In this document: one piece after another, positions 1 to 8,783 of the stretch | Layout of the letters: each line of letters starts with the position of its first letter | Position numbering within the stretch: position 1 is the first letter of the stretch | Source: an uncultured Alphaproteobacteria bacterium | Lineage (GTDB): Bacteria > Pseudomonadota > Alphaproteobacteria > RF32 > CAG-239 | Length of the DNA: 61,089 nt | Reading direction: 5' to 3' | Assembly: GCA_944391465.1 (NCBI GenBank) | Contig: CALXTS010000008.1 | Span: forward strand, 1 to 61,089 | Translations under genes and position numbers: made by a program | Notes under the pieces: model-generated | Told to the model about the DNA's origin: nothing | Seen by the model: the letters and a program-made list of their open reading frames with translations, nothing else | The model's database searches: none

Positions 1-507
1 GTAGTCCAAGCGCAATGTGTTACGCCGCCGACATGCGCTCAACTTGGCTATACCAAAACGGCTTCGGAGTGTTCGGGACATACGTTTCTTAAATGCCCTT
101 TTGATATGTCCGTCGGGTATTGTGATTTGGGAACATCGTCAACGCCTGTACCTGATCCTGCTCCTACTTATAATGTTGGAGATTCTTATGTTTTTAATGG
201 AGCCATTATTGGAAGAGTGATTAAAGTTGAAGAATCAAGTTATGTTGTTGCCAGCGTTCCAACATCAAAAGGAAGCAATACATACAGCGATTATTGTGCA
301 CAGTTAAATGGCACACAATGGACCACCCCTTCAGAATCAGAAATTATGAAAATATACACCATATATGAAATTGAGCTTGGCTATCCTCGACAGATAGAAT
401 GTCCTGGAAAAGAGGGGTATTACACATATTCATCATCAGGATCTTGTGCTTCAAAAAATGATTTTTATATACTTATGCGTTCATGCACCGCAAAATTTTT
501 AAAATAG
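1..507 (+). CDS. C-terminal part of a Cys-rich surface-type protein (5' end outside window)
   Basis: Frame 1 is open from the first base to the stop at 505-507, giving 168 visible residues without an N-terminus. An internal ATG at 106 is probably not the start, because the codons before it carry a coherent Cys-rich motif (TCAQLGYTKTASEC, then LKCPFD and YCD). A Pro-rich linker follows (TPVPDPAP), then a globular C-terminus with further Cys residues and a WTTPSESEI segment, faintly like DUF1566/Lcl-type ends. Paired Cys plus a Pro linker suggest an exported, disulfide-bonded, possibly repeat-built surface or pilin-like protein. That is inference; the family is not firmly recognised. Confidence 0.6.
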   Translation, partial: VVQAQCVTPPTCAQLGYTKTASECSGHTFLKCPFDMSVGYCDLGTSSTPVPDPAPTYNVGDSYVFNGAIIGRVIKVEESSYVVASVPTSKGSNTYSDYCAQLNGTQWTTPSESEIMKIYTIYEIELGYPRQIECPGKEGYYTYSSSGSCASKNDFYILMRSCTAKFLK

Positions 508-511
508 AAAA

Positions 512-534
512 AACCCCGCTAAGCTAGCGGGGTT
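512..534 (+). terminator. Intrinsic terminator between convergent genes
   Basis: A 9-bp perfect stem (AACCCCGCT / AGCGGGGTT, loop AAGCT) sits just after the stop at 507, with A and T runs on its two sides. It can serve the upstream plus-strand gene and the convergent minus-strand TPR gene ending at 540. Confidence 0.85.
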
Positions 535-539
535 CTATT

Positions 540-1514
540 TTAATCCTCTGGTTTAATTTCAATTTTGGTATCGACTTCAGATTCTGAAGGAGGAACCAAA
601 CTCTGCAACGTTCCGACTGCTTTTTTGCGTTTCAGTTTATTAACAAACTTCATAGAACGTTGAGCATCCCATTTTTTCTTACCTTCTTCACGTTGAAAAA
701 TCTGCTGATAAACTTCAATAGCTTGATCAAACTCAGATAATTTAGTCAAACAACTTGCCAAACCATCGTATAATTTATGATGATAACGATTTCCAACAAT
801 CAACTGAGCCTTTTTATAGCATTTAAGAGCATCACCAAACTTCATCATTTTCTGATAAACAAAACCAATACTAATCCAAGCCTGAATCTCTCTGCTGTCA
901 ATGTTCAAAATCTTGGTAAAGCATTTAATTGCCGAAGCGTTATCCCCCATCAACTGATAAGTAACGCCGACACCGTTCCATGCTTTTATATTGTTCTTGT
1001 CGCTTGCTAAAACTTTTTTAAAGAAAGAGATAGCCCTGTCATATTGTTTGAGCTTCTGCAATGTAACCGCCACACTCAATAAAGTCTGAGCATGCTTATT
1101 ATCAATTTTCATAGCCTGTTCTAAAACATCCAAGGCTTCTTTATAAGCAAACATATGCTGCAAAGCAATTGCTTTTCCGTTCAACGCCTCCAAAGATGTT
1201 TTATCAATAGCCACTGCCTCATTAAAACAAACAATAGCATCTTTATACAAACCGCGCATGCTCAAAGTGACACCTTTGTTGTTTAACACTTCAACAGATG
1301 TCGGATTAAGTTCCAAAGCCTTGTCAAAACATTCAACGGCTTCGGTATAGCGGCTCAACTTTTGAAAAGCAAAACCTTTAGAGTTTAAAGCCTTCCAAGA
1401 GTCGGGCTGTTCGGCAATAGCAGCATCAAACTGTTCAATTGCCTCTTTATACATACCCTGATCAAGCAGTTCTTGCCCTCTTTTGTATGCTGTATTATCG
1501 TTTGATTTAACCAT
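540..1514 (-). CDS. Tetratricopeptide repeat (TPR) protein
   Basis: Protein of 324 aa built almost entirely of about eight 34-residue TPR units with the usual pattern (for example A..YYKEAI..FD.A, ALELNPTS, ALNGKAIALQ). No signal peptide or membrane segment is visible, so it is probably a cytoplasmic scaffold. The ATG at 1514 is preferred over a TTG at 1532 because AGAGAG lies just upstream of it. The gene is the last of a minus-strand cluster (TPR, MoxR, DUF58, TPR). Such clusters are often linked to envelope or metalloprotein maturation, but the client here is unknown. The C-terminal tail is charged and not TPR-like. Confidence 0.8.
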   Translation of the reverse strand: MVKSNDNTAYKRGQELLDQGMYKEAIEQFDAAIAEQPDSWKALNSKGFAFQKLSRYTEAVECFDKALELNPTSVEVLNNKGVTLSMRGLYKDAIVCFNEAVAIDKTSLEALNGKAIALQHMFAYKEALDVLEQAMKIDNKHAQTLLSVAVTLQKLKQYDRAISFFKKVLASDKNNIKAWNGVGVTYQLMGDNASAIKCFTKILNIDSREIQAWISIGFVYQKMMKFGDALKCYKKAQLIVGNRYHHKLYDGLASCLTKLSEFDQAIEVYQQIFQREEGKKKWDAQRSMKFVNKLKRKKAVGTLQSLVPPSESEVDTKIEIKPED

Positions 1515-1597
1515 GATTTCTCTCTTTCTCAATTATAGTTACAGAATAATTCAGCCTCAAATCTACCATTATCGGCTTCTTATGTCAATAACTCGCC

Positions 1598-2548
1598 TTA
1601 GAAAATTTTAAAATTTTGTGCAATATTCATATCCGTACGAAACTCAATCAAACGACACCCAAATTTAGAACAAAAGCTCTGCAATTTCTTACGTTTATCG
1701 GCAAAATAACTCCGATAATCCTTCTGATAAGCCTTTCCTCCGCTATCAAAAATCAATCTTTTACTGCCGTATTGAACCATATATTCTCCTGATTTTGGAG
1801 GAATCTCCTCCAAAACATCAAATATATTAATTAAAAAAAATTCTGATTTCTTTGCCAAGGCTGCCAGTTGAATTTTTTCAGCATCTGAATTGCCGTTAAA
1901 ATCACTCAAAACAAAAACAGACGCCCGTGATTTTACATTCTGTTCAAGCATTTTCAAAGATTTAGCATAATTAATCTCATCAGTTAAAGGCATATTCAGC
2001 ACAATTTCCGATACCGTTGCAATTTTTTTCAAAATCGCCATTAACTGCGCTCGATTATTCTGCGGTTTAAAAACGTATGAATTTTTACCATCAAAAATCA
2101 CACATCCGAACCTGTCTTTATTTTCCAAAGAAACCCAACCGAGCAATGCGGCTATCTTTGCGGCACTGACAGATTTAAGCTCCTTTTTGGTCCCAAATAA
2201 CATTTGCGGAGACAAATCTAACCATGCCCAGATTTCATGATCTCTTTCTTCATTAAAAATTTTCGTATAAGGCTGTTCTTTTCGAGCCGTAATTCGCCAA
2301 TCAATATCCCGAACATCATCTCCGAAGCTATAAGCCCGAACTTCCTCTAATTCCATTCCCCTACCCTTAAAAGCCGATTTAATATCACCGACTTGTTGGG
2401 AGAAACTGCGTTTTCTGTTTAAGGAACGCATATAAGCGGCATCTTTTCTGATTGCCAACAATTCTTCCAAAGATGCAAACAAACCGTTGCCGATTTCGTT
2501 CTTCTCAACCTTAAACAAACGTCGTGCTATTTTTTTTAATTTGTTCAT
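1598..2548 (-). CDS. DUF58 domain protein
   Basis: Protein of 316 aa with the DUF58 signature RAYSFGDDVRDIDW at residues 71-84, followed by TARKEQPYTKIFNEER and a von Willebrand A-like fold (AWLDLSPQML, later SVFVLSDFNGN). DUF58 proteins usually pair with MoxR ATPases, and here the gene lies 44 bp downstream of one. There are no clear membrane segments, unlike some longer DUF58 proteins. It is probably the adaptor or effector of the MoxR chaperone system; the substrate cannot be read from sequence. Confidence 0.85.
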   Translation of the reverse strand: MNKLKKIARRLFKVEKNEIGNGLFASLEELLAIRKDAAYMRSLNRKRSFSQQVGDIKSAFKGRGMELEEVRAYSFGDDVRDIDWRITARKEQPYTKIFNEERDHEIWAWLDLSPQMLFGTKKELKSVSAAKIAALLGWVSLENKDRFGCVIFDGKNSYVFKPQNNRAQLMAILKKIATVSEIVLNMPLTDEINYAKSLKMLEQNVKSRASVFVLSDFNGNSDAEKIQLAALAKKSEFFLINIFDVLEEIPPKSGEYMVQYGSKRLIFDSGGKAYQKDYRSYFADKRKKLQSFCSKFGCRLIEFRTDMNIAQNFKIF

Positions 2549-2592
2549 CTTTAGAACCTGTCAAACAAATGTGTTTTTCAAAAAGCTACTTA

Positions 2593-3567
2593 TTATGGCA
2601 ACGGAACCATTTTAAGAAGTTTCCCGATAACCATATCCGTTGTAATTCCTTCTGCCTGAGCTTCAAAAGACAATATAATACGATGACGTAAAATATCATA
2701 AATAACGGCATGTATATCATCGGGAGAAACAAAATCTTTGCCATTAAGCCAAGCATGTATTTTTGCACACCTGTCCAAAGCAAGCGTTGCTCGAGGACTT
2801 GCTCCAAACAAAACATATCCTGACATTCTCTCATCATAGCGTTCAATATGTCTTGTTGCCATAATCAATTGCACCAAATATTCTTCCACGGCATCACTCA
2901 TATGAATATTAACAGCCTCTTTTCTTGCCGCCAAAACATCATCAATACCGAGAGCCGGCTTAGAAGCACAGGGCAATTGTCTTTGTTCGCAATTAATTTC
3001 TTCTCTGACCAGATGCAAAATTTTCTTTTCCGATTCGGCATCCGGCTGATTAATTTTTACATACATTAAAAAACGATCGAGCTGTGCTTCGGGCAGATTA
3101 TAAGTCCCCTCATGCTCTATCGGATTTTGTGTTGCCATAACCATAAATAATGGCGGCAAAGCATATTTCACACCTCCGACGCTGACTTGCCGCTCAGCCA
3201 TCGCTTCCAAAAGCGCAGATTGAACCTTTGCCGGCGCACGGTTAATTTCATCAGCCAAAACCAAATTAGCAAAAATCGGACCTTTTCTAAACTCAAAAGC
3301 ACCTTTAGAAGCAATATAAATTTCACTTCCGGTAATATCTGAGGGCAATAAATCCGGCGTAAATTGTATTCTGTTGTATTGAGCATCAATCAAAGAGGCT
3401 AAAGTTTTTATGGCTTTTGTTTTTGCCAACCCCGGAGCTCCCTCAACCAAAACATTTCCATCTGCCAAAAGAGCAATAATCAACTTATTAACCAAATCCT
3501 GCTGACCGATAATTTGATCATTCATATAATTTCTAAGTTCACTAATTTTATTTTTAGCTTCTGACAT
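2593..3567 (-). CDS. MoxR-family AAA+ ATPase
   Basis: Protein of 324 aa. Walker A is GAPGLAKT (residues 43-50), Walker B is LVLADEI (102-108), sensor 1 is MATQNPIEHEGTYNLPEAQ, and a C-terminal AAA lid carries ASPRATLALDR. All are hallmarks of the MoxR/RavA branch. MoxR ATPases act as chaperones for complex assembly together with DUF58/VWA partners, and the DUF58 gene follows directly. It begins 6 bp after the stop of the upstream TPR gene, so the cluster is very likely one transcript. Confidence 0.92.
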   Translation of the reverse strand: MSEAKNKISELRNYMNDQIIGQQDLVNKLIIALLADGNVLVEGAPGLAKTKAIKTLASLIDAQYNRIQFTPDLLPSDITGSEIYIASKGAFEFRKGPIFANLVLADEINRAPAKVQSALLEAMAERQVSVGGVKYALPPLFMVMATQNPIEHEGTYNLPEAQLDRFLMYVKINQPDAESEKKILHLVREEINCEQRQLPCASKPALGIDDVLAARKEAVNIHMSDAVEEYLVQLIMATRHIERYDERMSGYVLFGASPRATLALDRCAKIHAWLNGKDFVSPDDIHAVIYDILRHRIILSFEAQAEGITTDMVIGKLLKMVPLP

Positions 3568-3572
3568 TTTTA

Positions 3573-4517
3573 TTATCCTGCAACATTAATCCGATTTAAA
3601 AAATTATGATATTCTTCCAAAACCATTGATTTCATCATTTCATTACCCATAAAATCAAATAGTTCAACCGAACGTTTATAATGGGTTTGAGCACGCTCAA
3701 AATCGCCTTTTTCTCGATTAAAAGCCTCTACTCTGGCCAAATAGAGCAAAGCCTCGGCCTCTGCAAAATGATGCGAAACCTTGCCATACAAATATACCGA
3801 CTTCATTAAAGCCTTCCGCGCTTTTTCAATATCTTTAATCACATAGCGCAAACACCCGATAGCCGATAACGCCGAAGCCTCACCCAAAAGATCGCCGTTT
3901 TCGCGATACAAATCACGACACCGCTCCAGCACATCATGCGCAACATCATAATTTTTATTTTTAATTTCGATTCGCGCAATGGCTCGTAAAACAGAAGCCT
4001 CTTTTAAGCTGACATTATCCTGTCGATAATATTCGGCAGCTTTTGTATAGGCCTTAAGAGCATCTTTATCTCGATTATCCATCAAATAGATATAAGCCTC
4101 TTGGTCATAAGAATCTCCGAGCAAATCCAAATGATGAATTTCTTCCAAGACTTTCCTTGCTTTTTGCAAAACTTTCAAAGCCTTTGAAGGCTCTCCGTTA
4201 CTTGTGTATAGTTTAGATTGTTTTATCAAAATTTCGCCATAAGTATTTTGAGCAAAATCTTTATCGGCAACTAATTCCGCGGCAGCCAACAAGGCTTTTT
4301 CAGATTCTTTATAATGCTCCAAACTTAACTCAAGCTCGCCCAATCTGGCCAAAACAAAGGCTTCGCCTTCAACATCATCTTTTTCGTGATACAAACCCGC
4401 CGCTTTTCCATAGTTGGTTCTTGCTTCATCATAGCTTCCGTTCCGCCAATAATCATCGGCTTTTTGAAAAACTCTTGAAGCCTCTGTAACCAATTTTCCC
4501 TGACTTGTTCTCGGCAT
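3573..4517 (-). CDS. TPR protein, first gene of the MoxR/DUF58 cluster
   Basis: Protein of 314 aa with repeated helical pairs of TPR/SEL-like type (NYGKAAGLYHEKDD, ALKAYTKAAEYYRQ, ALLYLARVEAFNREKG). No signal peptide is visible. The start at 4517 is preceded by GGGAGAA. It is the first gene of the minus-strand cluster and lies divergent to the helicase gene, so the roughly 80 bp between them probably holds both promoters. Role unknown; a protein-protein scaffold for the MoxR system is the simplest inference. Confidence 0.8.
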   Translation of the reverse strand: MPRTSQGKLVTEASRVFQKADDYWRNGSYDEARTNYGKAAGLYHEKDDVEGEAFVLARLGELELSLEHYKESEKALLAAAELVADKDFAQNTYGEILIKQSKLYTSNGEPSKALKVLQKARKVLEEIHHLDLLGDSYDQEAYIYLMDNRDKDALKAYTKAAEYYRQDNVSLKEASVLRAIARIEIKNKNYDVAHDVLERCRDLYRENGDLLGEASALSAIGCLRYVIKDIEKARKALMKSVYLYGKVSHHFAEAEALLYLARVEAFNREKGDFERAQTHYKRSVELFDFMGNEMMKSMVLEEYHNFLNRINVAG

Positions 4518-4595
4518 GCAGATTCTCCCTTTTCAATCGTTTAATATTAATATATATATGGTCTAATTATAAAAAAAACAATACGAAGATTAGAG

Positions 4596-6878
4596 ATGGA
4601 TAATATATTTGACTTTGAAGAACCCCAAATCCCCGAAACCAATGATAACGTTTCAGCGCTCATGCCTGCGTGCCCGTGGCTTGATATGCTTAACCCTGAA
4701 CAACGACAAGCTGTTGAAACCACACAAGGTCCGCTTTTGGTCTTGTCGGGAGCCGGAACGGGGAAAACCAAAGTCTTAACAACAAGACTGGCTTATATTC
4801 TGGCCAATCATCTGGCTAATCCTTGGGAATGTCTGGTTGTGACTTTTACCAACCGAGCAGCCCGAGAAATGAAAGAAAGAGTTGAAAATATAATCGGAGA
4901 AGCGGCTAACTCCGTTTGGCTCGGCACATTTCACAGTATCTGCGTTAAAATACTTCGCAACCATGCGGAAATCGTCGGCCTACACTCAAACTTTACCATT
5001 TTGGGAGAAGATGATCAAAAAAGAGTCATCAAACAAATTTCAGAATCTCAAGGAATAGATACACAAAAATATCCGCCGCAAGCCATCCTTGATAAAATAA
5101 GCCGCTGGAAAGACAAGGGTCTCAGCGTTGATAAAATCGGAACGGATTTTAAAGAAAATACCGTAACGACAGTCTATAAACTCTACCAAGCAAGATTACT
5201 CGAACTTAATTGCGTTGATTTTGGAGATATTATTCTCTACTGCCTCAATATTTTAATGTCAGATTCGGAGATTTTGAATAAATATCAAAGTCGTTTCAAA
5301 TATATTATGGTTGATGAGTATCAAGATACCAACGTCAGCCAGTATCTTTTAATTCGACTTCTGTGTCAAAAATACCGCAACATCTGTTGTGTGGGCGATG
5401 ACGACCAATCTATTTATTCATGGAGAGGCGCCGAGATTGAAAACATATTGCGCTTCAATAAAGATTTTGAAGATGCCCAAACTATCAGATTGGAAAGTAA
5501 TTATCGTTCTACGGCTAATATTTTAGCGGCGGCATCAAACCTGATAGCGCATAATGAAGACCGTCTCGGCAAAACGCTCAGGGTTGCAGAAAATTCTCCG
5601 GCGCATCAGACCGAAAACAGCAAAATAAAGGTTATAAGTACTTACAACGGGGAAGAAGAAGCCAAATATATTGTAGATGAAATATCTTCACTAATTCGCG
5701 ACGGATATAATTATTCCGATATGGCGATACTTGTTCGCACTGCTGCTCAAACTCGAGAATTTGAAGAGAAATTTATTTCGGAAGCCATCCCCTATCAAGT
5801 TATCGGCGGACTGAAATTTTATGAACGAGCAGAAATCAGAGATGCTCTGGCTTATTTTCGTGTTGTTTTGCAACCTCACGATGATTTGGCATTAGAGCGA
5901 ATTATTAATAAGCCGGCTCGAGGAATAGGCGCAAAATCGATTGAAAAATTTCAAGAAGAGGCTCGCCGTTCACATAGTTCTTTATACGATGCAATAAATA
6001 ATCTTTTAGCTCAGGGTTCTATCAGCGGCAAAGCAAAAAATACGTTATCTGTTTTAATGAGTAATTTTGAAGAATGGAGACGTATTATGTCGGCCATAAC
6101 CCCCGATGAACTTGCCGAGCAGATTTTGGAAGAATCCGGATACATTGATATGCTCAAAGCGGATAATTCGGCAGAAGCTCCCGGACGTTTGGAAAACCTA
6201 AAAGAATTAATAAATGTCATGAGTGACACGGAAAAATATCCGACACTTTCAGATTTCATGGAACATGTCAGTTTGGTCATGGATAAAGATGAAATAAATA
6301 ATGATAATCGGATTAAACTGATAACACTACATTCGGCAAAAGGATTAGAATTTAATATTGTTTTTCTGCCCGGATGGGAAGAAGGATTATTTCCGCACCA
6401 GAGAGCATTGGATGAAGGCGGCAACAGTGCATTAGAAGAAGAGAGACGCTTGGCCTATGTAGCAATTACCCGCGCCCGCCAAAAACTTTATATTTCATTA
6501 GCACTAAACAGACGCGTTTACGGACAATGGCAAAACAACCTTCCGTCAAGATTCATTAATGAGCTTCCCCGAGCCAATATAGAACTTTGTAATATGTGCA
6601 ACAACCTTTACAACAGCAACTTTAGTAATTATATCAAAAAGCAGCCTACCTCATGGCATAATTCTTACAAGGAGGAAACACATGCTTTTTGTACTGACCG
6701 CCACGACTATAGGGATTTGCGTCATAAGCCTGTTCATGCAAGTATGATTGGATCTAAAGTTTTTCATGAAACATTCGGATACGGAATGGTTGTTGCTGCC
6801 GAAGGAGACAAATTACAAGTTTGTTTTGAAAAAGCCGGAATAAAGAAATTAATGAGCAACTTCGTCAGAAAGATATAA
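4596..6878 (+). CDS. uvrD: UvrD/PcrA/Rep-type superfamily 1 DNA helicase
   Basis: Protein of 760 aa with the full SF1A motif set: Q-motif LNPEQRQAV, Walker A GAGTGKT (residues 52-58), motif Ia TFTNRAAREMKERV, motif II DEYQDTN near residue 240, motif III DDDQSIYSWRG, motif IV LESNYRS, motif V LITLHSAKGLEF and motif VI VAITRARQKL. The C-terminal segment (HETFGYGMVV and the lines after it) resembles the Tudor-like tail of UvrD/PcrA. It is a 3'-5' helicase for nucleotide-excision and mismatch repair and for removing replication blocks. Length is slightly above that of E. coli UvrD (720). UvrD versus Rep cannot be settled without phylogeny. Confidence 0.93.
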   Translation: MDNIFDFEEPQIPETNDNVSALMPACPWLDMLNPEQRQAVETTQGPLLVLSGAGTGKTKVLTTRLAYILANHLANPWECLVVTFTNRAAREMKERVENIIGEAANSVWLGTFHSICVKILRNHAEIVGLHSNFTILGEDDQKRVIKQISESQGIDTQKYPPQAILDKISRWKDKGLSVDKIGTDFKENTVTTVYKLYQARLLELNCVDFGDIILYCLNILMSDSEILNKYQSRFKYIMVDEYQDTNVSQYLLIRLLCQKYRNICCVGDDDQSIYSWRGAEIENILRFNKDFEDAQTIRLESNYRSTANILAAASNLIAHNEDRLGKTLRVAENSPAHQTENSKIKVISTYNGEEEAKYIVDEISSLIRDGYNYSDMAILVRTAAQTREFEEKFISEAIPYQVIGGLKFYERAEIRDALAYFRVVLQPHDDLALERIINKPARGIGAKSIEKFQEEARRSHSSLYDAINNLLAQGSISGKAKNTLSVLMSNFEEWRRIMSAITPDELAEQILEESGYIDMLKADNSAEAPGRLENLKELINVMSDTEKYPTLSDFMEHVSLVMDKDEINNDNRIKLITLHSAKGLEFNIVFLPGWEEGLFPHQRALDEGGNSALEEERRLAYVAITRARQKLYISLALNRRVYGQWQNNLPSRFINELPRANIELCNMCNNLYNSNFSNYIKKQPTSWHNSYKEETHAFCTDRHDYRDLRHKPVHASMIGSKVFHETFGYGMVVAAEGDKLQVCFEKAGIKKLMSNFVRKI

Positions 6879-6926
6879 TATAAATATAGCGATTGCTAAG
6901 TAGAATTATAAAATTAAACACCCAAT

Positions 6927-6956
6927 AAAAAATCCCCTCAAACGAGAGGCTTTTTT
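6927..6956 (+). terminator. Bidirectional intrinsic terminator
   Basis: The arms AAAAAATCCCCTC and GAGAGGCTTTTTT flank a 4-nt loop between the helicase stop and the convergent deacetylase gene. The stem has one mismatch. A and T runs on either side allow use from both directions. Confidence 0.75.
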
Positions 6957-6957
6957 G

Positions 6958-7650
6958 TTAATCTTCAATAACAAAGTCTTCTTCAAATTCAACAGCATGT
7001 CTTATACCGCGATAATGATTCAATGCCAAAATCCGCCCGGCATAATCAATTTTCTCCGTTTGAGATTTGTACATATTAATCGCATTTCTCTTAACATCGA
7101 CAACCTCAGAAATATCCAAATAATGAGTAGGCATAGCCAATGCTCCCCAAACCTCATAATAAACCGACTTGGCTTTAATACCTTTTTGCTCTTTTTTCAA
7201 ACGCTCAAAAAACGGCTTAACAACAACATGATCTTTATGTGAATCCAAACCATGAGGCATTACCACATAATCATATTTTCTAAAATCTGTAATCTGAGAA
7301 AATTTATCAAAACTGTTAATTAACAAATTATCCTGCGCACGCATCATTTTAAAATCATGAACCTTAAAAAAGCGCATAACTTCAGAAAATTCGTCTTCCC
7401 TTCTTTTTACAATTTCCTCAGGACTTCCCTGTCCGGCTAAACGACCATCCGTCAATAAAATAACATCGCACTGAGAACCATACATTGCCAATAGACCACC
7501 GCAACCGATTGTTTCATCGTCTGCATGCGGAGCTAAAATACAAATTTTATCACTTTGTTTTATTTTCCATGGCTTAGACTTCACAAGTTTCGGCAAATGA
7601 TAACCATGAAGAATATTTTCAAACCACCGATTTAACTTTTTTAATCCCAT
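6958..7650 (-). CDS. PIG-L/LmbE-family deacetylase
   Basis: Protein of 230 aa with the zinc-binding motif PHADDE at residues 41-46 (in ILAPHADDETIGCGG) and the second metal motif HGLDSHKDH at 133-141. PIG-L/LmbE enzymes remove N-acetyl groups from GlcNAc-type sugars or glycolipids. No signal peptide is visible. The gene starts 1 nt after the stop of a GT32 glycosyltransferase, so the two are surely co-translated and probably modify the same cell-surface glycan. The substrate is not readable from sequence. Confidence 0.88.
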   Translation of the reverse strand: MGLKKLNRWFENILHGYHLPKLVKSKPWKIKQSDKICILAPHADDETIGCGGLLAMYGSQCDVILLTDGRLAGQGSPEEIVKRREDEFSEVMRFFKVHDFKMMRAQDNLLINSFDKFSQITDFRKYDYVVMPHGLDSHKDHVVVKPFFERLKKEQKGIKAKSVYYEVWGALAMPTHYLDISEVVDVKRNAINMYKSQTEKIDYAGRILALNHYRGIRHAVEFEEDFVIED

Positions 7651-7651
7651 T

Positions 7652-8446
7652 TTACAATTTCTTTTTAATCAAAACAAAAGTTGACTTTTTGGTTGTTTTT
7701 AAAGAAGCTATTATCTGTTCACCATCTTCCAACGGCATAGGCACATCACGATGACGCTTATACTTACGAACCGTATAACGACAGCCTCCCCATTTCCACG
7801 AAAATTTATTGGTAATTTTATAATCCGGCTTCCAGCTCCCTGAATAATGATGAATAGCATATGCCTTAGAATTATCCGTACAAAAATATGTATAAGGATA
7901 AATCCACGCATTTTCGGTTATTTTAACCCGACCTTTTTTAATATAAGTATCAGAGATACCATACTTTTGAGCCAAAACTCGACTAATATATGCCGGATTG
8001 GTTGTTAAATTCAAACTTCCGTCTTCTTTAATAAAAACCTCGTGATCATAAACATCCAAAAAATCTTTAATAATCGGACTATTGGGTATGGCCCCAATCA
8101 AAGCCGGATTAATACCTCTGCAACTACCGCAACGTTGAGAACCTATGAATAAATCATGATTCATAAACTCGCTCAAAGGCTTAACCAACTCCTCATCCGT
8201 ATCCATATATACACCGCCCTGCTCTAATAAAGCATACAAACGTACATAATCAGAAACAAACGCCCATTTTTTAGCTTGAACAGCCTGTTTTAAATACAAA
8301 TTATCAAATCTTGACAAGTCCTTGTTAGTCCATGCCACAATTTCAAAATCCGGATGCACCTTCTTCCAACTTTCCAGACATTTATTTTCCAATTCTCCGA
8401 AAGGGGCATCTCCAAACCAACAATAATGTATTTTTTTAGGTATCAT
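7652..8446 (-). CDS. GT32-type glycosyltransferase (DXD sugar transferase)
   Basis: Protein of 264 aa. It begins MIPKKIHYCWFG, the classic start of capsular or surface-polysaccharide GT32 enzymes. SDYVRLYALLEQGGVYMDTD contains the DXD nucleotide-sugar/metal motif at residues 82-84. It transfers a sugar from a nucleotide donor, probably onto a surface polysaccharide or glycolipid. It is followed directly by the PIG-L deacetylase. Upstream lie a gene remnant and an autotransporter, so this is a small cell-surface locus. Confidence 0.9.
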   Translation of the reverse strand: MIPKKIHYCWFGDAPFGELENKCLESWKKVHPDFEIVAWTNKDLSRFDNLYLKQAVQAKKWAFVSDYVRLYALLEQGGVYMDTDEELVKPLSEFMNHDLFIGSQRCGSCRGINPALIGAIPNSPIIKDFLDVYDHEVFIKEDGSLNLTTNPAYISRVLAQKYGISDTYIKKGRVKITENAWIYPYTYFCTDNSKAYAIHHYSGSWKPDYKITNKFSWKWGGCRYTVRKYKRHRDVPMPLEDGEQIIASLKTTKKSTFVLIKKKL

Positions 8447-8535
8447 GACAACTCCGCATCAATAAGATAAGAAATTGTCTTATATTATCATGACAAAAAA
8501 TAATATTACAACCACAATTCAGCTATCCACAAACA

Positions 8536-8678
8536 TTATTCTGCTTTAAGTTTTTTTAAAACCGACATTTTAGGGAACCACGGATTAACATCCATTTTAT
8601 AATCAATATATTCTTGCCCATATTTATTTGCTAATGCAACAACAGTATTGGAATATACACGGTCAAAACCAACGGCAT
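8536..8678 (-). pseudogene. C-terminal remnant of an unidentified gene in the 8447-8783 gap
   Basis: This 337-bp gap contains a minus-strand open stretch of 47 codons ending in TAA at 8536-8538, with an in-frame stop just before its first codon (8679-8681) and no start codon. The translation looks protein-like (LANKYGQEYIDYK, VNPWFPKMSVLKKLKAE). I read it as the surviving 3' end of a deleted gene, perhaps another surface-polysaccharide gene since it lies next to the glycosyltransferase. The parent family is not recognised. Nothing else is seen in the gap. Confidence 0.4.
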
Positions 8679-8783
8679 ACTATACAAAAACGGATAAATT
8701 TTCTTTTTCATATTCAAACACTCCACTCGTTATAATTTCAAATAACAATCCATGTAATCATTTTTATAAACAGAACAAGAGGA

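Noticed and set aside
6011..6424. A 137-codon minus-strand open frame inside the helicase gene
   Set aside because: Shadow of the conserved UvrD 2B and motif V region; no start signals.
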